Made by a program: the position numbers and the translations under genes. From Welwitschia mirabilis (lineage: Eukaryota; Gnetophyta; Gnetopsida; Welwitschiales), in assembly GCA_051453625.1 (NCBI GenBank), contig JBOZIK010000001.1:69210537-69242693 (forward strand): a stretch of DNA of 32,157 bases, written 5' to 3'. A model generated the notes under the pieces. It did no database searches, was not told the DNA's origin, and was given only the letters and a program-made list of their open reading frames with translations. Positions 1 through 10,412 of the stretch are shown here, in pieces. Position 1 is the first letter of the stretch. Each line of letters starts with the position of its first letter.

Positions 1-489
1 TTGATTTTCAACTTCTAAAACAACTACATCTATGGGGTAGAAAGCTTCCTCTATCTGAATGACCAAGTCCTTTATTACTCCTAAGGGTTTCTTAATGGAT
101 GAATCAGCTAACTTCAAGGCAATGTCTGTAGGATCTATCCTCTCTTTCAATCTTAAACATTTGCAAATGTGCAAAGTTATGATGTTAACACTAGATCCTA
201 TGTCAATCAAGGCTTTGTTTATTCTATGGCTCCCTTCTAATGTGATACTAACTATTGCTGCCCTTAGATCTTTAAATTTTGGACACTTCTAGGAAACTAA
301 ATTGCTAATGGATTGAGCTAGGAAAACTTTACTAGGGATAACTCGTTTTTGCTTTCTTCTAATTAGGCCTGTCCATAGCTTAGAGTATTTAGGGTTTTCT
401 TGCAAAAGTTTCCAGAAGGGTAAGTTGATGCTTACGTCTTTCATGAAGGCTTTTAAATGATCATCAAAGATAGGGTTTTCATTAAGCAT
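1..489 (-). pseudogene. Ty3/gypsy aspartic protease fragment with pre-protease linker (element C)
   Basis: This is the downstream end of the gag-pro frame of element C, cut by the window edge. The minus-strand frame holds a linker (489-292; key stretch INLPFWKLLQENPKYSKLW), a stop at 289-291, and then a retropepsin-like segment. Its active-site motif reads ALIDIGSSVNI, with the Asp-x-Gly core at 190-204, followed by a PLGVIKDLVIQIEEAFYPID stretch typical of plant gypsy proteases. Retropepsins are aspartic proteases that cut the Gag-Pol polyprotein inside the virus-like particle. The frame is the same as that of gag (520-2031), so gag and protease were probably one polyprotein. The catalytic Asp is kept, but the upstream stops make it non-functional. 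The pol part would lie to the left of the window. Confidence 0.8.
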
Positions 490-519
490 ATTAAGCCATG
501 GGGTAGTATTTTTCTTTTA

Positions 520-2031
520 TTATAAATTTTTCTTTTTATTGCCAAGTGGAGGAGGGAAAAAATGATTTTCTAAAATTTCTATTTCCTCTTCATCATCATT
601 CTTATTATTATGGGATGTTGAAGCCTCATAATTATTGGGAGTTGTATTGGTTCCAATCCTTGTCACTACCTTACAATCTTTTCTTACTTTGTTAGGGTTT
701 AGTAAAGGTTGAGTGGCAATGGTCCCTTGTGGTCTTTGGTTTGCAAGCATAGTTTGTTGTAAAATGTTCATGAGATTTTTTATGTTTGCATTGGTCTTTT
801 CTTGAGTTTTTCTCAACTCTTTGATAGAATTCCTAAGAGGATCGTTATAGTTTTAGGAGTTAGACGGGTAGTTAGATTGGAAATTTTGATGTTCATATCT
901 GTTTTGATAGGGTTGGCAGTAAGGATAATGTGATTGAAAATTGCTAGGTTGTTCATTCATCCTATTTTAAAAGTTATAATTTGGGACTTGTCTTTGATTG
1001 TAGTTTTGATTATAGTTGGAGGGTCCTTGGTTGAATGCACATACTTCTTCATAAATTCTTTCTTTGCAAGTGGAAAGTAAAGGACACTCTTTTGTAATGT
1101 GATAACTATCTTAGCATAGGTCATAAGTTGGACTAATAAGTTGACTTCTCTCAGTTGTCACTTTAGCGTCTAGGATCATCTGAGTGTATTTTTCTAAAGT
1201 AGATGTGAAATCCTTAATGACGTTAATTGGTTCATGTTCTCTTTTGGTTTCAGTTTTCTTATACTTGCTTTCTTTGAGGTCTTTTATGATTTAGCCTACT
1301 GTTCTATTTTCTTGAGATGAGGTTTTTGGTCAGGTTTGACTTACTTCAACTAAGTCTTCTAGTATTTTCCAAGCATCTTCTAGAGTTTGGTTTAAGAGGT
1401 TACCTCCACAAGAGAAATCTACAAGCTATTTTGTATGACTATTTAACCCACTATAGAAATAATCTATTAATTCTATCTTAGAAAAGGCGTCTACTAGGTT
1501 TGAGTGTAAAGCTACAATGAATCTCTTGTAAGCAGAAGCATAGTCTTCATTAGGCAGTTGTTGGAACTTTGTAACTTCTTTCTTACGATTCCAGATGGTG
1601 GTTTTGCTCATGAATCGTTTAACAAAGGCCTCTTAAACTTGGTTCCAAGATTTTAGGCTTTTATAAGGGATTATTCTGAGCCAAATTTTAGCCTTATCTT
1701 ACAAAGTCATGGGAAAGATGATCATGTAAATTCTATCAGTTATGCATTTCTTACCATTGCCGAATGTAAGGATGAGTTGTTCTATTTCTGCGATGTGTTG
1801 TAGGGGGTTTTTATCAGGTTCTCCTCTAAAGGTAGGATAAGCGTTCAGGTTTTTCAGTTCTACATCATCGCCAGGAGGTAAGTCAAAGGGGTTTTGAATT
1901 TTAAGTTTTTTATTTGCTATGAGATCTCTCAGAGTCACACGAGTGTTTGGTTAAGAAGGAGTACAGGTAATAGTTCCAATGATGGGTGGTGGATTCGGTG
2001 AGATAGGTTATTTTTGACGAGAGATCAACAT
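520..2031 (-). pseudogene. Decayed gag of Ty3/gypsy element C (Athila/Tat-like)
   Basis: This is a capsid/nucleocapsid gag. All pieces lie in one minus-strand frame with about ten in-frame stops and no frameshift that I could see. I chose ATG 2031 because it is the first Met in this frame after the leader. Domains in order: N-terminal LRDLIANKKLKIQNPFDLPP (near 1930-1870); the retrotransposon-gag domain from FRGEPDKNPLQHIAEIEQL through KAKIWLR and EAFVKRF to NEDYASAYKRF (about 1830-1500); a degenerate CCHC zinc knuckle at 1084-1125 in which the first Cys is Tyr and a stop follows the second Cys (Y-x2-C-x4-H-x4-C); an Asn/Gln/Tyr-rich stretch; then an acidic tail (DDEEEIEILENHF). Most stops are TAA where CAA is plausible. 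Gag packages element RNA and primer tRNA. The protein similarity is clear, but lineage within gypsy (Athila versus Tat) is only inferred. Confidence 0.85.
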
Positions 2032-2501
2032 TGTATTTAATTTTTCAAAATTAAAATTAGATTCACTTGCAGAATTACAATCAAAAATTTCAAGAAATTC
2101 TAAAGTTTGCGTACCTAGGCTATTTTGATTTTCAATTTCAAAATTAAGAAAACCTTCTCGGATAGTTTCTACAATGAATCGTTGCTATCTCTAATATTTT
2201 TCACCTTTTTTGATTTTAATCATTCAGTTTCAGTGCTATCCTATGCGTCGTCCTACCTGTCGTCCGGACGATATCTGAGATGACAGAAGCAAAAAGAACA
2301 CAGAAAACACAGAATAAGGGAAAGTAGAAAAGGGGACTGTTGTCCGACTATGACGTCTGGATGACTAAGGGGATGTCAGTGGTTAGAGAAAAATAAAAAC
2401 TGAAATAAAAATACTTACAGAGGATAATGGTATATCGATGTTGCAGCAAACATCTAGAATATTCACTGAAGCAATGATAACTCTTGATTTCCAAGCAGCC
2501 T
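2032..2501 (-). other. Leader between primer-binding site and gag (element C)
   Basis: This untranslated leader has no open frame. It carries two copies of the GTCGTCC/GGACGAC palindromic repeat (2247-2286 and 2335-2379). The first contains the perfect 12-base palindrome TCGTCCGGACGA at 2260-2271. In LTR retrotransposons this region usually holds RNA packaging and dimerisation signals, so a role of that kind for the palindromes is possible but unproven. Confidence 0.6.
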
Positions 2502-2519
2502 TCCCTGGCAACGGCACCA
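2502..2519 (-). promoter_or_regulatory. Primer-binding site, tRNA-Asp type (element C)
   Basis: Read on the minus strand this is TGGTGCCGTTGCCAGGGA. It is complementary to the 3' end of plant tRNA-Asp (consensus TGGCGCCGTTGCCGGGGA) with two differences. It sits a few bases after the end of the LTR, exactly where minus-strand DNA synthesis would be primed. It fixes the orientation of element C (minus) and shows that the LTR on its right is the 5' LTR. Confidence 0.85.
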
Positions 2520-2525
2520 ATTTAT

Positions 2526-2720
2526 TATGGTGTGTATTTGTGCAATGTTTCACGTTTTAATTTCAATCCTATTAATTATAAATAAGATGCAAAATACAAC
2601 ATACTAGTATAGACGGAGTGATCCGAATGTCGTAATTTCATCAAAGGCCAATGGTATGGATAATAAAGAGTTGATTTCAAAGAGAAATATGTAGCCCTAA
2701 TCTATTGAATTAAATTGCAA
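2526..2720 (-). repeat. Partial 5' LTR of element C
   Basis: Sequence right of the primer site resembles the start of the LTRs at 8481 and 16519 (shared blocks include ACTAGTATA, then AATGTCGTAAT). It runs into the gap at 2721. The full LTRs in this window are 1.37-1.52 kb, so most of this one is missing or hidden in the gap. The exact LTR boundary (2526-2528) is uncertain by a few bases. Confidence 0.7.
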
Positions 2721-3491
2721 NNNNNNNNNNNNNNNNNNNNNNNNNNNNNNNNNNNNNNNNNNNNNNNNNNNNNNNNNNNNNNNNNNNNNNNNNNNNNNNN
2801 NNNNNNNNNNNNNNNNNNNNNNNNNNNNNNNNNNNNNNNNNNNNNNNNNNNNNNNNNNNNNNNNNNNNNNNNNNNNNNNNNNNNNNNNNNNNNNNNNNNN
2901 NNNNNNNNNNNNNNNNNNNNNNNNNNNNNNNNNNNNNNNNNNNNNNNNNNNNNNNNNNNNNNNNNNNNNNNNNNNNNNNNNNNNNNNNNNNNNNNNNNNN
3001 NNNNNNNNNNNNNNNNNNNNNNNNNNNNNNNNNNNNNNNNNNNNNNNNNNNNNNNNNNNNNNNNNNNNNNNNNNNNNNNNNNNNNNNNNNNNNNNNNNNN
3101 NNNNNNNNNNNNNNNNNNNNNNNNNNNNNNNNNNNNNNNNNNNNNNNNNNNNNNNNNNNNNNNNNNNNNNNNNNNNNNNNNNNNNNNNNNNNNNNNNNNN
3201 NNNNNNNNNNNNNNNNNNNNNNNNNNNNNNNNNNNNNNNNNNNNNNNNNNNNNNNNNNNNNNNNNNNNNNNNNNNNNNNNNNNNNNNNNNNNNNNNNNNN
3301 NNNNNNNNNNNNNNNNNNNNNNNNNNNNNNNNNNNNNNNNNNNNNNNNNNNNNNNNNNNNNNNNNNNNNNNNNNNNNNNNNNNNNNNNNNNNNNNNNNNN
3401 NNNNNNNNNNNNNNNNNNNNNNNNNNNNNNNNNNNNNNNNNNNNNNNNNNNNNNNNNNNNNNNNNNNNNNNNNNNNNNNNNNNNNNNNNNN
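2721..3491. other. Assembly gap (771 N)
   Basis: Unknown bases. The gap hides the rest of the LTR of element C and the 5' boundary of element A. At 771 bases it is too short to contain the remaining C LTR plus the missing LTR and leader of A, so either the gap size is not real or A is truncated. Confidence 0.95.
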
Positions 3492-4169
3492 CATTTAAAT
3501 TGCATAGAGAATAGACTTATTCATTCTACCCATATTTCTACATTCTTTCCATATATGCATTCATGTAAAATTTTAAATTACATTCTTCCCTCTAATCCTC
3601 ATTTCACTTCTACTTCCAACTTCACATTACCTCATAATCTTGATAATGATAACCCTTCTACATCTCTTCTAATTATACCTTTATATAATTCTCAAGGCCA
3701 TGTTCTTTTTATTAACTCTCATAACATCCATTACTTTGAAAATTCTATTTCTCTTATCTCTCAATCTCTTCCTTTTAAACATCCATGCAATTCTTAAAGT
3801 AACATTCATTGTTTTTCTCCCAAGTCCACTATATCTTATACTTTTAATGGTTATTATTTTCTAAAGTTTAACTTGGAATATCTTAGAATTTTACATTAAA
3901 AAAAGCCTTATCTTCTTGATGGTAATCCATGCTTTTAATTAAATCTTAAGGAGCTTCTTTATTTTATGAAACATTCTCAAAAGCCCTTAAAGATTTCTTG
4001 GATCTATTCTATGAGTAGTACCTTAAATGAATTATATACTGATACTCATGCTTTACACTACTTTTATAAAAGATTACTTATTAATGAAATTTATTACTTC
4101 TTTATTTCTTATTTAAACTTTGAAATTTATGCTATTAAAGTTTTATCATTTTACTTTCTTTATATTTAA
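3492..4169 (+). pseudogene. C-terminal 226 codons of the ORF shared by elements A and B
   Basis: The family is not recognised. One plus-strand frame runs from the gap edge to the stop at 4167-4169 with only three internal stops (3795-3797, 3897-3899, 3936-3938). The product aligns codon by codon, without an indel, to the minus-strand frame of element B between about 14700 and 14053. Shared stretches include ENRL-HSTHISTF, ILNYILP, SLPFKH, KFNLEYL, KPYLLD, MSS-LNELY and YFYKRL. At the three stop positions element B has CAA (Gln), TGG (Trp) and CAG (Gln). The C-terminus is hydrophobic and aromatic (ending SFYFLYI). I know of no domain that fits. It may be an accessory or gag-derived protein of a non-autonomous element. 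Confidence 0.7.
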
Positions 4170-6418
4170 TTGATTTTACACCACAAAGATTGCATACCTC
4201 TTATGTTTTATCAATTGGTTTCTATTTGGTTTTACCCTTATTTTTCTAAAAATATAATACTTGAGTGCACTTTTTACACAACTAGTTAAACTTATCAATG
4301 ATTAGATTTTTATCTTTCAGAAAAAGTACATTTTAAATGGCTATGTTTAAACTTCCAATCTAAACACTTGACGAATTTAGAAGTAAATGGATAAAAGGTT
4401 AAAGAATCATTAAAATATCTATTGATTAACCTTGAACATGATAGAAGCACTTGTGTTGGAATNNNNNNNNNNNNNNNNNNNNNNNNNNNNNNNNNNNNNN
4501 NNNNNNNNNNNNNNNNNNNNNNNNNNNNNNNNNNNNNNNNNNNNNNNNNNNNNNNNNNNNNNNNNNNNNNNNNNNNNNNNNNNNNNNNNNNNNNNNNNNN
4601 NNNNNNNNNNNNNNNNNNNNNNNNNNNNNNNNNNNNNNNCATATGTTTATGAGCTTCATGTTGAAGGAATATGTCTTGATTCTGTTATATTCTTTCAATG
4701 GTGTGGGTAAATAGTTATTTTAGCATGTTATTCCTTGTTATTTATCTCATCACTTTACTTTTATCCTTATGAGTATTTAATCATATGGAATTTATGTATT
4801 AAAAAAAAAAAAGAAAAGAAAAGAAAAAAAATAAAGAAAGAAAAAATAATTTAGGCTATGTTCTTTCATGTTATATCTTAAAATATGGCCCTCATGATGT
4901 CCTACCATAAGCGCACTAGGGTAAATATTCTTGAGAGGGGCCTTTAGCAGTGTGATATAATAGCTATGAAAATTCCACTAGGGGGTCAGTTAGCCATGCT
5001 GTGTGGGTTCATACTGCTTTTACAGTTGTTACACTTCCCTCATCATGGTAAGAATAAAATTGCAATTAGAGGCTATGAGATCAGTGGTGTCCTTAGTGTC
5101 ATCAGAGGTATTACTTATTTTCTAGACTTATTTTTATTTATAATACTTCCACATAATCACTTTACATTTTTGGATTCTAGTGTTGTTTTGAGATGATAGC
5201 TCGAAAGTTCCTAGTTTAATATTTTTTTATCTTATCATTTATTATTTGATAACATTTGACATACTTGACATTGTCATAATCATTGCTCATTTGAGTGGAA
5301 CTTTATAAATTTTTACATTATGTCATACATTCTTATCAGGTGATTTGATGACTTCTTCTAAGGGAGTTTGCTAAGGATTAATTTTGGGTAGGTAAGTAAA
5401 TCTTTTTCATATTCCTAGTTGTCTATTTTTCATTATTTTTTTCCTTAGTTAATTTGTTTGGGATTTTTCAAAGTCATTACAATATCTTTTTCTACATCAT
5501 AATTAGAACTTACTCATTTGACAGCTCTCTAGTTATCTTTTTATTTTCACTTATAGGTTTTCTTTATAAGGTTTTTTTTTATGTACTATCAATTAATTCA
5601 TTTCTTTCCTCTTGATTGGTATGATATTTTTATTTTTTGCTAATGTTTTTGCTATGCAGTTTTGCATTTATTCACTTATAGATTTTTAAACACTCATGAA
5701 TTCTAGACCATATTGGAGGAATACGTATGATCATTTCTTTCTATATTTCATGCATGGTTATGATCTAATTAGTTTCTTTCTCTATGATTTTATTTTTTTA
5801 AAGATAAATTCTTCACATTTTTTTCTTATGTTTTTTTTATCGCATCTCCAATACTTTCTTTTCCTGTGTGGGGGCTGAGCTTTCTTCTGAAATATTATAG
5901 CAAAAATCTATAATTTTTAAGGATTATTTTAATCTTGAATGATATATATTTATAACGTGTTATTTGGACATGATTGTGTATTACTTGAATATATTTCACA
6001 GAATTTATTTAGTAGGAGCAGGTAGCACTCACTGATTTTTTCAGAAAAGCTATATTTATGATCATTTAAAGAAATGTCATTATTACTCCTATCCTTTTCC
6101 CTGGTAGAAAACCTTGATGAACTTTTTATGAATTATTCTCTAAGATTATTACTACTTAAGCTTACATATCAATTTTAGCATTATGTCTATACATTATCAA
6201 TTTTTGGAACTATCATTCATTGACTTATTTATGTGTATGATATTTATTTGAACTATTGTGATGAGTTTAAGTAGGGAGCTTATAGATACACTAGTAATCG
6301 TGTTAATGGATTGTTTTCATCTATTCCCGCATAATAAATAGAAATCAAATTCTACTTCTTTAGTTGATAATTGTCATAGTCAAATTGGCTCACAATCTAG
6401 TTGATCACCTACTTTTTC
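4170..6418 (+). other. 3' non-coding internal region of element A
   Basis: This stretch is AT-rich with stops in all frames and is interrupted by the 177-base gap at 4463-4639. It has an A/G-rich run at 4800-4845 and a short G-rich patch (GTGTGGGGGCTGAGC) near 5865-5880. That patch corresponds to a much longer G-rich tract on the minus strand of element B (10544-10563). Several short ORFs here are unsupported. No gene is seen. Confidence 0.7.
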
Positions 6419-6447
6419 AAGGACTAACAAGGTTAAGTATAGGGCTA

Positions 6448-7815
6448 TGTTGCGATTCCAATTTTTAAGAATTTGATACTGTATTTGGAGTACTTTTGTA
6501 GGACATTTATATAGGTTTTGATGCAATTCTACTAATTATGGAAAGATGATATGATAATTATAAACACATGTAATTCTTAATATAATTAAAGGTATTTCAG
6601 GCATGTTCTGATACTTTGCATATTAAAGGACAAAAGGTGAAGAAGACTAATTTATGCTACTTAAGAAGTTTGAAAAGAGTGTCATCCCCACCGTCATCCC
6701 CATGACAGAGGTGACAATAGTTTATTATTTGGACAAAGGCTAAGGTACCGATAGCAGCACATGATGGCTGGGAATCCTTCATCATGTCGTCTAAACAACC
6801 GATAAGATGACGACATGGATAACATGCTAGCAAAACCCATGGGGCTAATAGTATTATATGTATTATATGGGTACATAACCCAAGGTAATAAGGTAGCATC
6901 ATCCTAACTGTCGTGCGGACAACATACAGGACGACAACTATTTTTACATATCCACAACAAATACTATTGTAAATGGGGTCAAGTAACTCATGTGGGATGT
7001 TAGGATTTTATTCACCAACATCTAAGGTTACAGTGCATTGTAAAACTATAAGTACCCCTTCCCTCCTTTAATTCCACCATCTTTTGTACTTAATATGCTT
7101 GTAATGGAAGCTTGAAGATAGGAGGTTAATCCAATAGCTACAGAAAGGGATTTCCTTCGTGTTAGGCTATGTCTCTTCCATTGAGGAGCTATTATTATGT
7201 TGTAAATAGAAGTAAATATTTTTTTATTAATATAATTACTCTTTTTACTTTAATTTTGTAAATATCCCTTATGGTTTAAGTTGGTTTTAGTTAGTGAAAA
7301 GCTATGATTTATCTAGATCATGAGGTCAACCTTAATAAAGGTTGACCTTGGTTAGTAGTAGGCTTGCATTGCATTTATATTTCATTCATATTGCATATTG
7401 CATATTCTACTTGGTAGATCTTATAGTTGATGTTGATTAAGAACTAGTTAAATGATCTTCTTGATTAATATGAATTATAAAATAGATAGACTTTGTAATA
7501 GAAAGGCTAGAAGCTAGTTCTTGTGATAGATGGATTAGAACCAAGTGAATCCATCTCATTTCCATTTTCATTTACTTACATTTCATATTCATTCATCTTG
7601 AATTGCATTTACTTTATTATTTACTTTCAGTTAGTAAAAGATAAAAGACTAAAAACTACCTTTGAATAGCAATTCTCTAACTCTGAGCCTAGTGCCTCCA
7701 TTATGATTATGACATTCAGATGAACTTCAGTCTATACTAGCGTGTGTTTTTTTTTAAGTTATATGATTTACAGGTCTATCTAAAGGACTTTAAGATTGTA
7801 TAAATTTGCACTGCA
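6448..7815 (+). repeat. 3' LTR of element A (about 1.37 kb)
   Basis: It begins TGTTGCGATTCC directly after a purine-rich tail (AAGTATAGGGCTA) and ends GCACTGCA. Its reverse complement matches both LTRs of element B along the whole length. It includes the TATA-box region (7046-7055) and the end block with CTAGCGTGTG and GTATAAATTTGCACTGCA. It holds palindromic repeats at 6681-6716, 6778-6816 and 6898-6939. The left edge is firm because the same tail precedes the D LTR. The right edge may be off by a few bases. Confidence 0.85.
7046..7055 (+). promoter_or_regulatory. Degenerate TATA box of element A LTR
   Basis: CTATAAGTAC lies about 600 bases into the LTR, at the place where both B LTRs carry CTATAAATAC. 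By position it would mark the U3/R boundary and RNA polymerase II start. It is one base away from the TATAAATA form. Confidence 0.5.
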
Positions 7816-7846
7816 ATAAGGACTAATAAGGCTAAGTGGAGGGTTA
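7816..7846 (+). other. Polypurine-tract tail of element D
   Basis: Positions 7818-7831 read AAGGACTAATAAGG, followed by CTAAGTGGAGGGTTA up to the LTR start at 7847. The tail before the A LTR (6419-6447) is nearly the same. AAGTGGAGGG is a good candidate polypurine tract, which primes plus-strand synthesis next to a 3' LTR. It shows that the LTR on its right is the 3' LTR of a plus-strand element. Confidence 0.65.
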
Positions 7847-8480
7847 TGTTGCACTCCTAAATTATATATATTTCATAGGTATTTTAGGTAGTTTTATATA
7901 ACATTAAAAAGATTTATGCTAAGTTTCGATGATAATAAAGAGCCAAGAAAAATGTTATAAAAATATTCAATATTTATTACATTTGATAGCATTCAAAGAA
8001 AACTATAGTACTTCCTATTTAAAGCAATAATCCTATAATCAAAGAGTCTAATATAACAGAAGAAGTACATTATAGAAGTCTATCATCCACTTGATTATTT
8101 GGATGACTGTACGAATGAGAAAAATACTTAAGCTAAGAAGGATGCTTATTAGATTAATTTAATAGCTAATATGGAACTCATATGATGTGGCATCATCTCT
8201 TGTAATTTCTGGATGATCAGTAGGACAACATTTAAAATAAATTCTTTACCAAACTTTATTAAACTTTAGACATGTGGTTTATATCTTTTTGCATAGTTGT
8301 TATGATTATTAGTGCATCTATCTGTATTTTTAAATTTTATATTATATTTTATAATAAATACCTCCTTTGTCTTTAACTCCATTTTCATCTTCTTTGGTAC
8401 TAAAAATTCTCATGACAAAAGATTGAATGGCAAGAGGCCCATCAATTATTATTGCCCAAAAAATCTTCATTGATGTTTTT
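7847..8480 (+). repeat. 3' LTR of element D, left part (interrupted by element B)
   Basis: It starts TGTTGCACTCC and is a diverged relative of the A LTR. Shared points are a palindromic repeat at 8079-8119 and 8190-8229, a TATA-like AATAAATACC near 8353-8362, and the following block with CATCTTCTTTGGTACT. It stops at 8480, where element B starts. The matching remainder resumes at 18043 on the far side of B. Confidence 0.75.
8475..8479 (+). repeat. Probable 5-bp target-site duplication GTTTT, left copy
   Basis: GTTTT at 8475-8479 precedes (with one extra T) the start of element B, and GTTTT at 18038-18042 follows its end. Ty3/gypsy insertions normally make 5-bp duplications. The sequence is low in complexity, so chance is possible, but the D LTR resumes straight after the right copy. 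Confidence 0.6.
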
Positions 8481-9954
8481 TGTGATGTGAATTTATGCAA
8501 TTTTGAAGTTCTTTAGATAAATCTATAAATCATGTAACTTGTAGAAAACACATGCTAGTATAAATGGGAGTTCACCCAAATGTTGTATTCCCAATGAAAG
8601 CACTAGGCGTAAAGTTAGAGAATTGATTTCTAAAGGTAGTTTTTAGTCTTTTATCTTTTACTAAATAAAAGTAAATAATAAAGTAAATGCAATGCAAGGT
8701 AAATGAATGTAAAATATAAGTGAATGGAAGTGAAAATGAAATGAATTCACTTAGTTTCATTCTTTTGTCATAAGGACTAGCTTCTAGCCTTTCTGTCATA
8801 AAGACTATCCTTTCTATAATTTATATCAATTAAGAAGAGTATCTACTAACTCTTAACCAACATAAACTATAAGATCTACCAAGTAGAATATGAAATATTA
8901 AATATAAAATGAAATGAAAATACAATGTAAATCTACTACTAACCAAGATCAGCCTTAACAAGGTTACCCTCATGATCTAAATAAAACATAAAACTGTCAG
9001 TTAATTATGACCAACTTAAACCATAAAAGACATTTAAAGAATTAGAATAAAAAGAGTATTTGTATTAATTGAAAGAACTTTACATCCACTTACAATAGAA
9101 TAATAGCACTTCAATGGAAGAGACTTAGCCTAACACTAAGAAAACCCATTTTTGTAGCCACTAGATGGACCTCTTACCTTTAATCTTCTGTCACAAGCAT
9201 ATTAAGTACAAGAAATGGTTTAGAAGTAAAGGAGGAAAGTGTATTTATAGTTTTATAATGAATCATAATCCTAGAAGTTGATTAAAAAAACCTTAATAAC
9301 CCACATGGGTCACTTGACCTCATTTACAATAATATTTATTATAAACATGTTATCATTCTAACTATTATGGGAACGGCAAAGGGAATGACACTACCTTTAC
9401 GTTAAGTTGTATGTCCATGTGATGCCATTAGTTATGTGGGTTATGTATACATGTTACTAATGCTGTCATCCTGACTGTCATGGGGATGACTGAGGAGATG
9501 ATGCCATGCCACCATCTACTCCATGTACTTTTGTCAGTGCCACACTCTTTTTAATGTGATTAATGTCATCATCTTGCATGTCATGGGGACAACCAAGACA
9601 CAACACCACAAATACTCCATATGCGTGTGTTGCCCACATGTTATGCATATGTTACTTATATGTGGTTGTCATAATAAGTTATTGTCTTAACTATCATCTG
9701 GATGACAGTGGGGAAGATATACTTCCCAAGCTCCTCAAGTAGCATAAATTGGTCTTCTTCATCTTTAGTCTTTCTTCAATATGCTAAGTATCAGAACATG
9801 TCTGAAATGCCTCCAATTATGTCAAGAATTATGTGTTTCCATTATCATCCTATCATCTCTTCATAATTAGTAGAATTCTATCTAAACTTATATAAATATC
9901 CTACAAAAGTACTTCAAATACACCATTAGATTTCTACAAATTGGCATCACAACA
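8481..9954 (-). repeat. 3' LTR of element B (about 1.47 kb)
   Basis: On the plus strand it runs from TGTGATGTGAATTT to GGCATCACAACA, so on the minus strand it has the TG...CA ends expected of an LTR. It matches the LTR at 16519-18037 in the same orientation and the LTR at 6448-7815 in inverse orientation. Palindromic repeats lie at 9348-9390, 9464-9505, 9564-9604 and 9683-9718. Confidence 0.9.
9241..9250 (-). promoter_or_regulatory. TATA box in element B 3' LTR
   Basis: On the minus strand this reads CTATAAATAC, a canonical plant TATA box, in the same place as in the 5' LTR (17281-17290). Confidence 0.6.
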
Positions 9955-10412
9955 TAGCCTCTTAATTAGCCTTGTCAGTCACTGACAAACTAGGTGATTA
10001 ACTATATTGCAAGCCAATTTGACTAAGATAATCATCAACTAAAGAAATGGAATTTAAGTTCTCTTTGTCATGTAGGAATAGATGACAAAAATCCATTAAT
10101 ACAATTACTACTGTAGTTATAAGCCCCCTACTTAAACATGTTACAATTCACTAAATGAATGTCATACACATAAAAAATTCATAAAATGTACAACTATAGT
10201 TCAGAAAAATGATAATGCATATGCATAAATTAAGAACGTAATGCTAAAACTAATGTGTAAACTTAAGTAGTAATAATCTCAAAGAATAATGCATGAAAAG
10301 CTTATTAATCATTTTTTTTATAAGGGTAAAGTATATGAGTAATCATGGAAATTTTTTCCCTTTAAATGATCTAAAACATATATTGATGAAAATTTAGTAA
10401 TTGTGCTATTAA

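Larger units (their letters stand above)
3492..7815 (+). mobile_element. Element A: 5'-truncated non-autonomous gypsy-type LTR element
   Basis: Element A is an inverted relative of element B. Its order is the C-terminal part of the shared ORF (3492-4169), AT-rich non-coding DNA (4170-6418), a purine-rich tail (6419-6447) and a 3' LTR (6448-7815). Blocks match the reverse complement of B in order: 3492-4430 against about 14700-13260, 4640-5800 against about 13080-11100, and 5850-6447 against about 10540-9955. No protease, RT or integrase frame is visible. The 5' LTR and the first two thirds of the ORF are absent from the sequenced part. A gap of 177 N lies at 4463-4639. Confidence 0.8.

Noticed and set aside
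2697-3797. Open frames of 265-360 codons spanning the N gap
   Set aside because: They are open only because N codons cannot be stops. Only the real bases 3492-3797 carry information, and that part is annotated as the shared ORF.
3492-4169. Envelope-like ORF, as in some Athila elements
   Set aside because: The hydrophobic C-terminus is suggestive, but the frame runs on from a gag-like part in element B and no signal peptide, transmembrane arrangement or env motif is clear.
6657-6902. 81-codon frame with His/Cys-rich peptide in element A LTR
   Set aside because: It lies inside the LTR and overlaps the palindromic repeats; the other LTR copies do not keep the frame.
8572-8799. 75-codon frame in element B 3' LTR
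   Set aside because: It is not kept in the 5' LTR of the same element.
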